DNA of 64,000 nt. It comes from Oreocharis arfaki. Lineage: Eukaryota; Chordata; Aves; Passeriformes; Paramythiidae. The position numbers and the translations under genes are program-made. How positions within the stretch are numbered: the stretch's first letter is position 1; the number at the start of each line of letters is the position of its first letter. The notes beneath the pieces were generated by a model. That model worked only from the letters and a program-made list of their open reading frames with translations. It made no database searches and had not been told where the DNA came from. Location: assembly GCA_013398015.1 (NCBI GenBank), contig VZRR01013406.1, forward strand, positions 936,542-1,000,541, written 5' to 3'. Shown piece after piece: positions 22,081-35,821 of the stretch.

Positions 22081-25000
22081 TGGTCACCCTCTCTACAGAG
22101 CAGGACTTAGGGGCCACTAAGCTCAGCATAAATATTATGCACACTCTTTAACCAGTGGTGATATTCTCAGGAATTCCACAGCGCCAACAGCTGCTCTAAA
22201 TTAACAGTTTTCTTTCATTTTTATCTATATCCCTTCCTTACCCAACTACAAATCAAGTACTTAACCCGGATGAATGGAAATGTCTTGTAAATTATAGAAT
22301 AGCTGAAGGTAATTATGTTTTCTACAGCTTCTTACACAGGGTGATGGAGAGAGACAAGAAGGGCAGGAAAAATATCCTGTACCACTGTTACAGTAATTGA
22401 TTCTCACATGTATAATTCTTAACAGAAAACCATATTTGTGGTTTAAATGATCCATTCCATTTACAAGATAGGAGCTGAAACAAAATGTGTGGTTGGTGTT
22501 TGGCTTTTTAGAAAAAGCAAGGCTGTACATATGTAAACTATGGAAAATAAAATGTAATTATTTTGCATTTTGCTGAGTGTTCCACAGCCAGAAATCTCAC
22601 CAGTTTTGAGACAGGTGTCTTTTTTTTTCAAAGTCTCCTTTCAGTCTCTTTGAATCGTACCTTATTATTTTAACCATTTATCTAGATTATACTGGGAATC
22701 TATTAGTAATGCTTAGTGGCTGAAACAAACTTCTGGTAAAATGGAGGTCGAATGAGCTCTTCTGAACCTTCATTCTGCATGTGTGATGTCTCTTTATTGC
22801 AGCCATTTGTCATTTTTTACCTTTCAGACAGTATTAGAGGATAATTATATGGTAGTTAAATTGCCGGAAATTAGAGCTTTTCTCCTTCCAAGAAAGGTTC
22901 TTTTCTATTTTGAATCTACTATACTCTGTAAAACACAAGCTTCTATGTGACAAATTGGATACTGTGAAGTAGTATATGTAAGAAAATTGATTAACACCAT
23001 GAACAAAGGCTGACGTCATTTTCAGACAGATGTAGAAACATTTCATACATTAGATGTTAAATACTGTAGGATTCTCATATTGACTAATTTGAATGCCTAC
23101 AGAGTTTTACTTTGTATTCCAAATTTTAGTAATTAAAATGTTCTTGGAATAGTCTCCTTAATATTAATTGGGCATTTCTCATGACACAACAAGCAAAATG
23201 ATTACTGCTGCTGAGTTTCTATTTCATTCTTCAGTTCCAGCAGTCTTACATAAAGATCTCTGTGCAGCAGACAAAATGCACAGTCATTTCTAAACCACAG
23301 AGTTCTGCTAGTGTACCAGAAAGAAGAAAAAAATTAAGAAAGTATGGTAATGAATTTTGATCTTACTTTCACTAGCTAAATTCTAAGTCAGTAACTATCA
23401 TTGAAATGACTGCTAATTCTGATTTTTAAATACTTCCTCTTACACAATACTCCAGTGTTGGCATAATACAACACAAACAATGTTCTTTAGCTTGAAGGCA
23501 AATTATCTCATTTGCAATTCTAATTGCGTTGGTAAGGAGTTTTGATTCCTGATCCTGAAGATAAAATTAGTTTCCACTTCTTTCGAAAAAAATCTAGGCA
23601 TTTTGTAAGACCAATTTCTAAGAAAACTTTAATGCTAAGACCTTTTAATGTATTTACAAGGCCTTTTAGTGTGATACCTAAGAAATGGACTCTCACTGAT
23701 GATACACAGAAACTATTAATAGGACACTGATACTGCAAAACAATGACCATTTAAAGAAAGTGATTCAGAAAAAAGAAAGTTTACTCACTGTATCATGGTT
23801 GCTCACTGTAGCAAGAGTGCGACATTTCAGCACCCACATCATACCTGGATTGGACTGGAAGAACTAGAAAATCTTTCCATTATTATGCATCAGAAAAATG
23901 AATGAAATTGTTTCCACTCAAACAGAAAGGAGCTAAATGCAATCTTATTAATATATTAGTAGATTATAGGTAAATGTAGGGAAGTATAATGAGTATCATT
24001 ATTAGTCTTGATTCACTCTTTTAGATTTTATAGGCATGACTAATTCCAGGTTTTTTTACTAAATTATGTAATACATCCTCAAAAATATTTGAACAATTAT
24101 ATTGAAAACAACCCACAAATGCACTGTAAAATAATTAGAGGAAGATCCAAGGACGTCAGTTTTCTACTTTTAACAGTAAACCTGTTAAGGAAAATCCATC
24201 AATGGTCATAAAAAAGATACAAGAGTTTTAATTTCTCTAGGAAACCTTATGAAGTTGTTGTTTTTTTCCATTCTTACATATCAATACCAGTTAGCGAAAT
24301 AGGAGGTAGGGTAGAGGGACAGGTTGTGAAAATGCCTAGCAATTTAGAAGACTTACCTACTAATGGAATCAATAAAATAGACTTTGAAGTAAACCCTTAC
24401 AGAATAATGAAAATCAATACTGGAATACTGTGCAAATGTGAGGAAAATAACAATAAAAGGAGGCCCATGACAGTACCAGCAGCAGTATGGGTTCGGGTTT
24501 GGGAGACCTAGATTTGTGCCAATTATCATCAAAGCCCTGATAGTTGAAGTTCTATGGGAAAATGTAAATTTCCCCCATAGCAAACTGCACTCACTGGGCT
24601 GAATTTTATTGACCTTATTGAAAATCTTATTCTGAAAAAATTACTAAGGCTACTAGCAGGACTTACGGTTTCCTAAAATACCATCTTGGAGGATAAATTC
24701 CACATGCTTCTGCAAGGAAAAACTCCACAGAATTACAAAGCACTCTGTCAGAAAAGTTGGCCCTGTCTATTGCTATGTACAAAAAGGAGGTGTGAAATAT
24801 GAAGCAACAAAGGGATAGACTTTCAGCTTTCCAGCTGAAAATTGGCACCTATTAAAGAAATATTCCAGACTGTCAGAATCAACTGGGAAAACAGAAGGCT
24901 GACAAAGCCTCATAATTCTTTCTTTGTTTTCTGGTAATACAATGAAATGCTTTATTAAACACATATATTAATCTTCGTACATTTGCTGAAGTTTTTTTAG

Positions 25001-25699
25001 AATATTTAGTGGATGAAGAATGTCAGACCAAGGAAATGCTGTTTTCTAGGAAGCTATTTATGAGTAAGTCCTAAATAAATAGATATTTCTAAACTCTTTT
25101 TTAAAATTACTGATATTTCAAGGTTGAAGCCCTCATTATGCTGTGGTATAGCTATATATATGTATAGTTATGATTGTATATACAGAATCATACTTAGATA
25201 GTTTGTAAATCATTCTTGATTTGTATACCGTTTTCTTGCATTTTTTCAGTTATAAACAAACCACTGAGGAAGAGTTAAAGGTAACCCCTAGGAAGAATTC
25301 AATAGATGTTTTTCCACTTCATTTCTACATTTTAGTTCTTGTGATGAGGAAAAAAGTCCAATTTTATGGGATCTTGCTTACTTGATTATGAGCACTTTGC
25401 TAACCTTGCAGCAAAAGTTCGTTCTTCTCTATGTATTTGAAGGTAGTAGAAATTCCTTTATTTTTCAAGTTAACAGAATGTCCTAAGGTCAATTCATGTT
25501 TTGTGATTTGTGGATCGTTTTTGGACTCCAGTTCACGGTGGACTTTTTATGCTACGCATTTCCATTTCCCAGCTTACTCTACAATGTCTATCAGAATTTT
25601 TGTTTCTGTAAAGATAATTGTTTTGCTTACTCCACTGTTTTTGCTGTGAAATCTGTACATGTGTTAAAATGAGCTATTCAATTTCGTTATTTGTGAATG
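22081..25699. other. Unannotated AT-rich DNA
   Basis: No repeat family recognised. Two short plus-strand open frames have protein-like texture but no supporting signals: 23542-23730 (61 codons plus stop, Lys/Arg-rich, e.g. RPFSVIPKKWTLTDDTQK) and 24326-24511. An AT-rich dinucleotide-like patch lies at 25151-25182. Confidence 0.5.
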
Positions 25700-26190
25700 C
25701 CCCTCACTAGAAGAAGGACTTTGAGACATTGGAGCACGTCCAGAAAAGGGCAACAAAATTGGTGCAGGGTCTACAGAATAAGTCTTGTGGGGAGTGGCTG
25801 ATGGAGCTGTGGTTGTATAGCAAGGAAAAAAGAAGGTTCAGGGGAGACCTTATCACTCTCTACAACTACCTGAGAGGAGGTTGTAGGGAGGTGGCATCAG
25901 TCTCTTCTCCCAAATAAACAGCAATAGGAAAAACAGAAATTACTTCAGCTTATGGCAGTGGAGGTTTAGACTGGATATTAGCAAAAATTTCTCTTTGGAA
26001 TGAGTTCTTCAAGCATTGGCACAGGCTGCCCAGGGAAATGGTTGAGTCACCATCCCTAGAGGTATTTAAAAGATGTGTAAATGTGGCACTTGAGGATATA
26101 GTTTAGGTGTGGACTTAGTAGTATAAAGGTCATGGTGGGACTTGATGGCCTTAAAGGTCTTTTCCAGCTTAAATACCTCTATGATTCTAA
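25700..26190 (+). mobile_element. CR1 LINE, 5'-truncated 3' end
   Basis: The sequence follows the CR1 reverse transcriptase C-terminal region and 3' UTR. It begins with GAAGGACTTTGAGACATTGG and CCAGAAAAGGGCAACAAAAT, then decayed coding for the ...EKRRFRGDLITLYNYLRGGC segment, then CACAGGCTGCCCAGGGAAAT, and ends with GGGACTTGATGGCCTTAAAG and CTATGATTCTAAAA. Frameshifts and a stop show it is dead. 5' truncation is the usual outcome of LINE insertion. CR1 is the main LINE of birds and other sauropsids and is the best taxonomic marker here. Confidence 0.93.
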
Positions 26191-27072
26191 AACTAAAGAG
26201 AATTAAGGTATGCATCTGTGTATTTATATATATTTTCATTGACTAACATTTTTTCCAAAACACGATGATGAGAGTTATGGACTTTATAGTGGCAAAATCC
26301 CAAAATTAATTAAGTAATCGTATTTTCTTTTTCTCTTGCTCTTAAAAAGAAAAATTAGAAAAAACAAATGCACCACATCTCTTTTATTTTACCTTTAGAA
26401 ATAGCCTAGACAGGAGCTATTTCTCAAACAACATGCTATAATTTTCTTCTGTGTCCAAAGTTAGTTTCTTTTATCTCAACAAAACTATAAACATAAAGGA
26501 CATTTTGACTCAATAGGTTTTAGAAAGATAAGTTTTTTCAATTGCTAGCAGTGCCCCCTTTTGACATACATCAATTCTCCCTTCCACTTCTAGATTGATG
26601 CACCACTGCATCAATTCTCCCTAAAGCCATATTTTTATGGCTTTACATGGCAGACCACTTCCACTTTCACTGAGCGAAACAGAGTAAATTAAAACATCCC
26701 CTTGACCAAAGTGCCCCATCTCTAACTCTTCCTATTGGAGCAGCCCAAGCTCTGACTCAGTCCCAAGCAGATTGAGGAAGCTGAAGTAGCAGACTTCGAA
26801 CAAAAATATCTAAGCAGAAAGACTTTGGAATTATTTTGCAAAATTAAAACTAAATGACTGACCCAAACCTGCTGGTATTTTTTGGCCACTTTAACCACAG
26901 TGAGTGCCCATTACTGATCAAGTTAAGCTTGCCTCTCTTTCTAAAATGTGCAGGTACCTTGCTCAACGAAAATGTAAAGGCAGCAATTGATAATGAAGGC
27001 AAGGAAAAACAACTAGGCATGAGAATGGAAATAATGATCAGGTTCATGCCCTCCAAGGAACCAGAATTTATA
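26191..27072. other. Spacer between two CR1 copies
   Basis: AT-rich. It holds a near-duplicate word (CATCAATTCTCCCT) at about 26569 and 26609, and an 8-bp inverted repeat (AAAGCCAT...ATGGCTTT) at 26623-26644. No gene recognised. Confidence 0.5.
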
Positions 27073-27938
27073 TAAGTCTATGGGACCCAATAAGATGCAT
27101 CTCAAAGTCCTGAGAGAATTGCCTGGCGTAGTTGTCCCTCCTCTTTCCATGATATTTGGAAAGTCATGGCAGTCAGGTGAAAAAGTCATGAAAAGACATT
27201 CCAAAGCCCTGGTATCAACATGTGCGGGGGGTTGAACAGATTGAGCATAGCCCTTCCTGAGAAGGACTTGAGGGTACTGGTGGAGGAGAGGCTGGATATG
27301 ACCCAGCAATGTGTGCTTGCAGTCCAGAAAGCCAAGCATGTCCTGGGCTGCATCCAAAGCAGCGTGGCCCGCAGGAGAGAGAGGGGATTCTGCCCCTCTG
27401 CTCTGCTCTGGTGAGATCTCACTTGGAGTGGCTGCATCCAGCTCTGGGGTCCCCAGCAGAGGGAGGACAGGGACCTGTTTGAGTGAGTCCAGAGGAGGAA
27501 CACCAAGATGTTTGGAGGGATGGAGCACCTCTCCTATGAAGAAAAGGCTTGGAGCATTTGGTTTGTTTGGCCTAGAATAAAGAAGGGTTCAAAGTGACCT
27601 AATTACAGCCTTCCAGAGCCTGAAGGGAACTTCCAAGAAAGATGAAGAGGGACTTTTAACAGAAACATGTAGTGACAGGACAAGGGGGAGTGGTTTCAAA
27701 CTGAGAGTAGGTTTAGATTAAATATTAAGAGAAAATTCTTTACTGTGAGGTGGTGAGACACTGGAACAGGTTGCCCAGAGAAGTGGTGAATGCTGAACCC
27801 CGGAAGTGTTCAAAGCCAGACTGGATGGACCTCTCAGCAACCTTGTCTAGTGAAAGTTGTCCCTGCTTGTGGGTGGGGGGTTGGAACTAGATGATCTGCA
27901 AGGTCCCTCCCAACCCAAACCATTCTGTGATTCTATGA
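27073..27938 (+). mobile_element. CR1 LINE with 5' truncation and an internal deletion
   Basis: Two blocks of CR1 are joined. The first (27073 to about 27185) matches the middle of the reverse transcriptase region (GGGACCCAATAAGATGCATC, then decayed coding for PLSMIFGKSWQSG). The second, from about 27215, is the RT C-terminal part (LPEKDLRVLVEERLDM, KAKHVLGCIQSSVARR) and 3' UTR. It ends in TTGGAACTAGATGATCTGC, CCATTCTGTGATTCTATGA. The catalytic RT core expected between the blocks is missing, and in-frame stops and frameshifts follow. It is less diverged from the CR1 consensus I remember than the copy at 25.7 kb. Same orientation as that copy, but the spacer rules out a single split element by eye. 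Confidence 0.93.
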
Positions 27939-30900
27939 GAATACGAAGGTCAGAACTTTCAAAGAGCCTACAAGGTTAAGTAATTAATTCAAAGTTCTCC
28001 AGAGCTTTATTCTGGCTGCACACAATATTCAATTCTGATTGAATTAAGCTATCACAGAAATGCTGCTATATCTTACAGGAACAGATTTACCAATGAACCA
28101 ATCAATGTAAATTGTACTGGAGCTGGACATTTCATTACGCTGTTCACTTCTGTCAACAACTACTATGAATGACTTTTTACATACATGTATATATATATTT
28201 ATAGTAGATATCTGGCAGTTTTTGTCCCAATGATATAAAGAAAATTAGGCAGAAAAGTTTTATTAAAAAAAAAAAAGGCAAACAAAAGACAAAATATATT
28301 TTTTGCTATTTATGTAATATTTTGCCCCAAGAAAACTTTCATAAGGTCATCTGGGTTTTTCTGTCCTCTCCGTCATAATGCAAATGGTAAATCTTGGCCA
28401 TGACTGAATTGCAGTCAAACTATAAGTTTCTCTTCATATTTTATCCTTGGACTGGATATTCTTGTTTTACTCAGAGTAGCTTAAATCAGATATTTCTGTC
28501 AGAATCTTGCAGGTTAGTTAAAATTTAATCCTATAAATCAAACAAACATATCATCTCTGTGTCTTTGTTCATCAACTGTGATAGGATGTCTTGAAATATT
28601 TTGTAGACGATTAGGGTATTTATATGTCAGCCTTGGTCCTATTAGGGTCTTGTTTTTAGTCCAAGGAAGGAAGAAAAATGATAACGAGTATTCTAAATGA
28701 CACTGCCTTTTTTTTTTATTATTAATTTAATCACAAGTATCAACTCATTCATTAACTTGTTAGCAAATTAACATTTTTTTGTCTACTTTCCTAAAAAACA
28801 GAGACTTCCACTAAAACCTAAGTGTGAAATTCTAGGGAAAAAAAATCTTATCCTTGAAGTGAAAAGATCTGCCTTATTCTGCAGATAGGTGATTGTGCTC
28901 TCCTATGCTCCCACAGCTACCTGGGGATAACCATTTTAAGTAACTAAAGATTAAAGTCTATTAAATTTATAGGACAGGTTATTAGCTCTTATCTAGTTGC
29001 AACGTAGCACCATTAGGTCAGACACTGCATATCTAAGTTACTTAAAAAAAAGTACCGTTCTCTTTTTTTCAGCAAGGCTTCTTTTGCTTTGGAGAATACA
29101 GAAGGATCAGAGTTTGCTGATTTTTTGGATAAAATATTCAAAGTTGCATTACATTAAACTAATGAACATGCACTACTCAATTTTTTTAAAACGTAAAACA
29201 GAATAGAGAAGCAAAATATAAGAGCAGATAAAAGTGAAATAATATATTAGTAGACACCAAATATCTTTAACATCAGCAAATTGTGTAGACATTTTTGCTG
29301 TCTGCTGTATTTGCAATGTAGAACAATACCTGTTATCTTCAGGTGACAGAAAATTTATGCTACCTTTGAAAATAAGTCAATCAATTAAAAATTTCAAATC
29401 TCACTGCTCTTCATCAGGCTGTTTAATGGAAATCAGAATTTTCTCTTGCTGATTTCAATCAACTTCAGTTTCCAATCAAGAGAGACAAATTTTAATGTAA
29501 TTTGAAAGCAGTATTTTAATATAAAGTGACATTGTCTACTTTGATATGATTTTAACATGTAAAGACATTTTATGAAAGAAAAATATCACTTTCATGTATG
29601 AGATAATTCTTATAAAGATAGCTAAACATTTAATTTCAAATTTCTGTTGAGAAACACAAGATGATTAGCAATTTCTCCAAATGAAAATTAAAATCAATTC
29701 TAAATTACCTAAATACCCCATGTCATATTGTTGGGTTTTTTTCCATGCCCCCAATCCTGTTTTTCAGTTGTGCTGAATCTATTCCTAAAATATATTTATT
29801 TAGCACAGTCTTGTTTGTTAGACATCCCCAACTAAGTTGCAGATTGAGGTGTGTTCAGACTTTCAGAAACAAAGCAGTAACTACAGCTCAGTGGGTTACT
29901 GCTTTCTGAGAGCACCTTCTTTTCCATTCATGCGGAATATTCCATTGCCATGGCAAGCAAGAACAGAAATGTGCTAACAGAGACTGCAGTGGAAGTTTTT
30001 AGGATGCTATAAGAGCTCTTGATTTTGAGGGTCTTTTTATATGCATGAGAGTGTGTGTGTACTTATAAATCCATCCTTCTAAAAAAATGGTGCAACGGAG
30101 TTCTTAAAGTAACCATGGCTTATAATATCTGGGCATGGAACATGAGATAAAAACATTCTCATGGAAATATAAATAGGTGTTGGAAATTATTCAGTGGACA
30201 TGTAAATGCAATGTTATTTGTGTCCTGGAAAGAATAAAATGCAGCATGGCCCTACTTTGCAGAAGAGGTAAAACCATTGACATTTAATGAGAGAATAGAC
30301 AGGAAACCGAACAGCGTCTTGCTTCAGTAAATTTGACTTTTTTTTTAAAAGAAATAATTGTAACAGTAATTGAGGTTTCATACTGCTAGAAATTTGAATG
30401 ATTCTTAGTGTAATTTTGTTTCAAAAGACATGAGTTTCACCGGGCAAATAATTTAAACTAGAAGGTTAAGTATTGTTTTCCAAGTAATTTAGCGATAGCC
30501 AGAGTATTAAAAACCTATTTTAAGATCACAGTGTGTGAAGATGGTAGGCACAGTATCTGATGCCTTGAGTTTTAACTTTTATGATTTAAAATCCTGTACT
30601 GTCTAGGGTATAACTCTGAAGCTTCTTGTAGTCTGTTAGCTACTGCTCTCTTAGGCCAGGTAGACCTAACAAGCCCTCTCCAGGCCTGCCNGATACCTAC
30701 TTTTATTCCCTTGCTCCTGTCTAGTCTCTGTTTTTTAGGTGTCATGATAAGGCATCAGATCACTTTCCTTTGTCTAGCTGTGTATCTGACATCTTTTACA
30801 CAAAACATATATTCTTTATAAAGAGAAACCATCTCTGTAAAATATCATGACTTTTGCTTCTGCTATTTAGCATTTGCATTTCTCCCTCTATTAGGTGACC

Positions 30901-33900
30901 TGTGAAAAACCAGTCCGGAAATAAACCATAGCACTATTACGTGCTTTTGATAACTAACTAATAAAGTAATAAAGTATCAGTTACCATTCACAGTACAACA
31001 CAAACTAGTTGCAATTCAAGAACTATTCTCCTGAAAATTCACTAGAAGTATGGTAACTGAGTTTAAAAATAATAAATGGTATCTTTCTGAGCACAATTCG
31101 TTCAAAGCACTACTTATTACAACTCCAATTCTGTATAAAATAGAACTGCTTTTCTAGGAAGAAAATATCTTATAGTTACTTATTTAGGGGAAGGGGGGTT
31201 GCTAGTTTTGTTTGGCTTTGGGAGGAGAGAGAGGGGAGAGAGAGTATGGCATCGGACTCAGTATACAAGGTGCAACAGTGAAGTTTTCAAGGGTAAAGGA
31301 AGGAAAGTGGGAGGTAAAGTTTTGCAGTGAATAATCGCAGTTGCCTTTCACCTCTGGGGACTTATACTCGAGCGAGGTCAAACAGAAAATTAATTTTGTG
31401 ATCTCTTCACAGTCCAAATCTACAGTTAGAAAAAGCCATGACCAAAATAGCAAGATGCTTGCAGTTAAAAGCTGAGCTGCAAGCACAAGTTTTTCACTCA
31501 CATGCTTCAGCCTCTGGCATCCTATGAGTCCTCACCACAGTGCTTAATGTGAGGTTACTGACCTGTGCAAGGTAAAGCACACGCATCTTTAAAGAGTTGA
31601 CGTCTTGGCCTGTACAGTTACTGTCTTATCAGGAACAGTCTTTCTCATCCCTTGGTTTCAGAAGGGTTAATGGAAAATACAGTCAATTACTTGCCACACC
31701 CTACAATCGTAAAGAAACTACATAACTTTGATTATACACTCTTAAGTTAAAGGAAGCTTTAGCACTTTCAGAAATTACAAGACATTGTTTTACATCACCC
31801 ATACAAGTTTTGCAATGGGTTTGTGAAAAAATGGATAGAAATTAGGGCAACGTGAGTTAACAAAATTAAATAAAACACTGTGTCTAAGAGATATTTAGGT
31901 GGGATTTTGTGACCTCTTTTTGAACCTGACAGAAGAAAGTCAGAGCCCAGAGCATGCTGGCTTTATCTCATTCCCTATCACCACCTTCAGTGATATCATA
32001 TGGTTTGACAAAGGAGATTAGCTATTAAATTACAGAATCATACTATTGCTCTGCATACACTTTTCCTTTCTTATAGTTTTATGCTTCCATAGCTACAAAA
32101 ATATTTCTTTTAAAACACAATTCAAATGCATTTTGTATTCTCCCATTTTCTGCAACATTTATCATCTAGAGTAATTAATAATTTCAGTGTGGATTTCAGA
32201 TTTTAAGGTCTCCATTTACTGGCCACATTTTAAAAAAATGGTACTGAATATGCAAAATAAAAAGCTGTTTGCAAAATTAAGCAAAAAAAAGTTTCATTAT
32301 GACTTGTCACTACTATCTCCTGCCTATTTAAATGCTTCAGTGAAGTTTAGTTCCATGGTGTTGGAGAAACCTTCCAACATTTTTAAATAGAAAAAAAGAT
32401 GTATTATCATCTCTCTTTTTGCTAAACCCTGAGGAGAAATAGCTTGATTAGATGGAGGTTGAATGAAGGTGTGCTGTGTAGGTGGATGTGTTCTATGTGT
32501 GAGAAATAACTACAGAAGAAAAAAATTATTTTAGTTTTAGTTTTTATAATAATGTATTTTGTGGTCACCTTTGGTTGTTAAAGCTTCTGAAAACAGTATT
32601 TCCAACACTTGTATGATCCCCAATATTAATCAACAGACAAGTGCTTAGAAATAGGTTTTTTTAAAAACAATGTTTCTCAAAATCTTATCCCATAAATGAT
32701 TTATCTTTTTATATAACTCTCTAGCAAGCCAACACAATAATGTTACTTACCAACTTTTAGAAACAATGTGTTGAAATATTTAGTATACTCTGCTGTAAAT
32801 AATGCAGTTCATAAAACAAATATTGTTGCCTTACTGGAAGGTCTAGCATTTCTTACTCCAACTTCTACTTATTGAAAATTCTCAGTCATGGTAGGAAAAA
32901 ATCATTAGTCAATAATCATTAGTCATTAAATTAGTAATTTAATATTTTTCTTGCCATTTGATTTTTTCAGTTGTTAGCAGTCTCTGTAATGAAATTGAAT
33001 TTTCCAGTAGAAAATCTGCAGTTGAGAGCACCAGCACAGTCTTCCCAACAATCCTTCTAACCCTGTGTCCTCTTTCCAAGCACAATTAAGAGTTCATGCC
33101 TAGGGAAAAAGTAAAATAAAATTAATGCTTCACTCACTACTTATTCTCAGCTTTTGGCGAGAGTTGTCTTGAACACAGTTTTAGTTTCAGAACCCTCAAG
33201 ATATTCTTTAGGAGTGGGTTAAGTGGAGTTACTCTCCATACCTTCCCCTGCTGACTACATGCTACTAAATAGTGAACAGCATGTAAGCTTGACAGTTTGC
33301 TGTCCAGTGAGATTAAGTGCCAATGTGTTTCAAAAAGCTTTCTGGCTCCTCCAATGATGTTGAATTTTAGTCTACAGGTTTTGTTCAATACTTACAACCT
33401 TTCTGGTTAAAATGTCAACCAGACTTCATGAAATACTCAGAAGTAAAGCTGAAGTTGTTTTATCTGAATGTCTTTAAAAAAAAATCAAAACTGTATTCAG
33501 TGTATCGAAAAGTGACAAAAAGGACAAGATATTTTCATCACAAAAGTGTTTCATTTGAAATTTGAGTCTATTATCTTCAGCGTTGACTCAGCGCCTTCTT
33601 CAATTTTACTTGGATCTAAAAGATGGCTTTGGTGAAATTCAAATTATTAACTGACCACAAAATAACCAATTACAATCTAAATCTTGAAGAAATTCCTTTT
33701 CACATGCCTTATCTTTCAAGCCCTAAGATATGGAATACAATGTATTTTTTCTTAAATATGAATAAGTGAGGTTCTTTGCTGCACTTTGATACACCAAAAT
33801 CAAGAGGGAACACAAAACACATTTCTTCTCCATAAACGTGGGGTAACTAATATCCTGCAAGTTCTCATAAAATTCAATAGTCATTCTGCATGACGACAAA

Positions 33901-34071
33901 AGGCATTTTGCCTGAACGCTTTGTAAAACATAGGAGGGGTCTCCTTCCGTTTGAGCTTGTACTGTGTTGCACAAGAGCTCTTAATACACAGTTTCCCTGT
34001 AAAACGGGAAACAGCAAACAACCCAAACTTTCTGCCAGTTGCTCTCTCCCTGGGAAAAATAAATAATGCCC
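27939..34071. other. Unannotated AT-rich DNA with one single-base gap
   Basis: Six kilobases without a gene or recognisable repeat apart from A/T runs (e.g. 28264-28276, 28707-28718) and a short GA-rich patch at 31222-31244. A 99-codon minus-strand open frame (31202-31501, GTG start) has no supporting signals. An N lies at 30691. Confidence 0.5.
30691..30691. other. Ambiguous base (N)
   Basis: A single N in otherwise ordinary sequence. The 40 bases on either side show no duplication, unlike the N at 48019. Confidence 0.99.
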
Positions 34072-34522
34072 TGTTGTCCTAGTTCTGTCCAAGGACAGGG
34101 TTAATTTTTCACAGTAGCTGTGAGAGGGCAGAGCCTGGAGCTGTGTGGATGTGACCAAGATGTGGTTTTTGTCACCATCTTACATCATGACCATCAGGGA
34201 AGGGGCCTGCTTTCCCTGGTCATGGGAAAACATGGTGGATTTGGGTCCGCCCGTTCATTGTTCATTGTCTCATCTTGGTGAGCATTTTGCATGTGAATCG
34301 CCCTTTCTTTTGTCCACAGTTGTTATTAGTATTATTTCTGTTACTGTTCATTTTCTTATGTCATTGCTGTTTCCAGTAAATTGTTCTTATCTCAACCCGT
34401 AATCTCTGGTTTTCATGTCTCCCGGTGAAGTGGGGAGAGAAGCAAGAAGTTGGCGTTTGGTTTGGGAGAGTCTTGGTGGGGAGAGACCCTAATCTGGGGA
34501 ATGTTGTTTCCAAACCACAACA
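34072..34522 (+). mobile_element. Solo LTR of an avian ERVL-like retrovirus, plus orientation
   Basis: The block starts TGTTGT and ends ACAACA, a perfect 6-bp terminal inverted repeat, and is 451 bp long. Internal landmarks fit avian ERVL-type LTRs: CAAGGACAGGGTTAATTTTT near the start, then AAATTGTTCTTATCTCAACC and GGTGAAGTGGGGAGAGAAGC in the 3' third. The expected AATAAA appears as AGTAAATT, so the polyadenylation signal is decayed or variant. Flanks show no convincing target-site duplication and no internal retroviral sequence. Overlapping ORFs are not genes. Confidence 0.8.
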
Positions 34523-35821
34523 TCACTATTAAGAGCAAGAGGGGAGCTTGCCAGTTAAGAGCTGTAAAAGGTCCTTGAGTCATGCAAGTTACACTATTTT
34601 TTTTTTAAATTCCCCCTGCTAAATTTTCCAGGGAAAAGAGTTTTGGGATTACGAAGCCACAATTAACATCTGTTACCCATATCATCTCACTTGTAGAGAA
34701 GATTTCCTTGTGTATTAACAAAGGATTCACTAAGGTTCACAGAGACTTTGACAGTTCTGAACGCATTCACATCAGTTACCTTTCCTGAGTCAGTCTTTGA
34801 AGACACCAATAATAGTTTGAAATGCCCACTCTGTAAGCCTTTGTTCCTTAACTCTTTGTTGTTAAGGCAATTTGGAATTATCACAATTATCTCTTTATTG
34901 GTAAGGTTTATTTTGGACTCTGTAGATAAATACCAAAAATGTTTCATCCTCTGCATTCACGGTAAAGCCTCTACTGAAGTAATTAAAAGAGATAATTTTT
35001 CCATTTTGTTTTGTTGTTTGTTTGCTTGGGGTTTTTTTCATAATCTGCCCCATAAAAAAAGTAATTTACTTTCAAAAGAATTGTGAAATAGGCAATGGCA
35101 ACTAATAAGAATGAACCATGTGTTGGAAAGGATTGAAACAATAATCACTGAAAAAGGAAGAAAAATATGTCTGAATTAAAATGCTGGTCAACAGAACACA
35201 AAGCTGACATTTACAAAGGTTATGTTTGACTGTAATAAAATAAATGGCAGCTCTTTGTGTACACAGTTGTCAATTAGCATTGCATATGTGTCTCTTGGAT
35301 ACATTTATTTTTTGCCAATAATTCCTTATTCAAGATGCAAATATCTATTATTAATGTTCAGTAAGTACTCCTGACTGAGGGAAATAACTGTGAATAATAG
35401 TTGCCTCTTTTTATTAGCATTTTCTTTCCATGGGAATGTCACTAAAATGAAAAAAATAATGTAAGATCTAAAATCAACAGAATTGTTTGGAAACAGAAGA
35501 ATTAAATACAGTAGAAGTAGAAGAGTTATAAGAAAATCCCTCTTACTGTAGATTCAAGTGAGACAAGAATTATTCTTTTTAAGGTTAAGTTAAAGCAAGA
35601 AAATCTGTTATTTATGTACTTTAAACTTCTCATCTATAATAGGGCTGCTAATGCAGACATGATTTATCTTTAATAATACTTTTTAGTAACTGAAGGCAAA
35701 AATAATTTGCAAAAACATTCTTATTTATTGCAATGCAACTGTGTGGCTCCCTAAATGCCCAAGCTTTGTGAGTGATTTATCTATAATGAAAACTTTATTT
35801 CCTTTTTTGCCCTTTTATCAG
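34523..35821. other. Unannotated AT-rich DNA between LTR and exon candidate
   Basis: No gene recognised. A 112-codon plus-strand open frame at 34748-35086 lacks supporting signals. A long pyrimidine tract just before 35820 forms the acceptor of the next entry. Confidence 0.5.

Noticed and set aside
26623..26644. Inverted repeat around CCATATTTTTATGG
   Set aside because: An 8-bp stem in AT-rich DNA; too short and isolated to call a regulatory or transposon end, and spacing does not fit a CArG box.
27013..27528. 171-codon minus-strand ORF
   Set aside because: It is antisense to the CR1 copy at 27073-27938 and arises from that element's GC-rich sequence.
31202..31501. 99-codon minus-strand ORF with a possible membrane segment
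   Set aside because: GTG start and no supporting signals; its C terminus comes from a GA-rich tract.
33581..33595. TGACTCAGC motif (antioxidant-response/MARE-like)
   Set aside because: A 9-bp match is expected by chance in a window of this size, with no promoter nearby.
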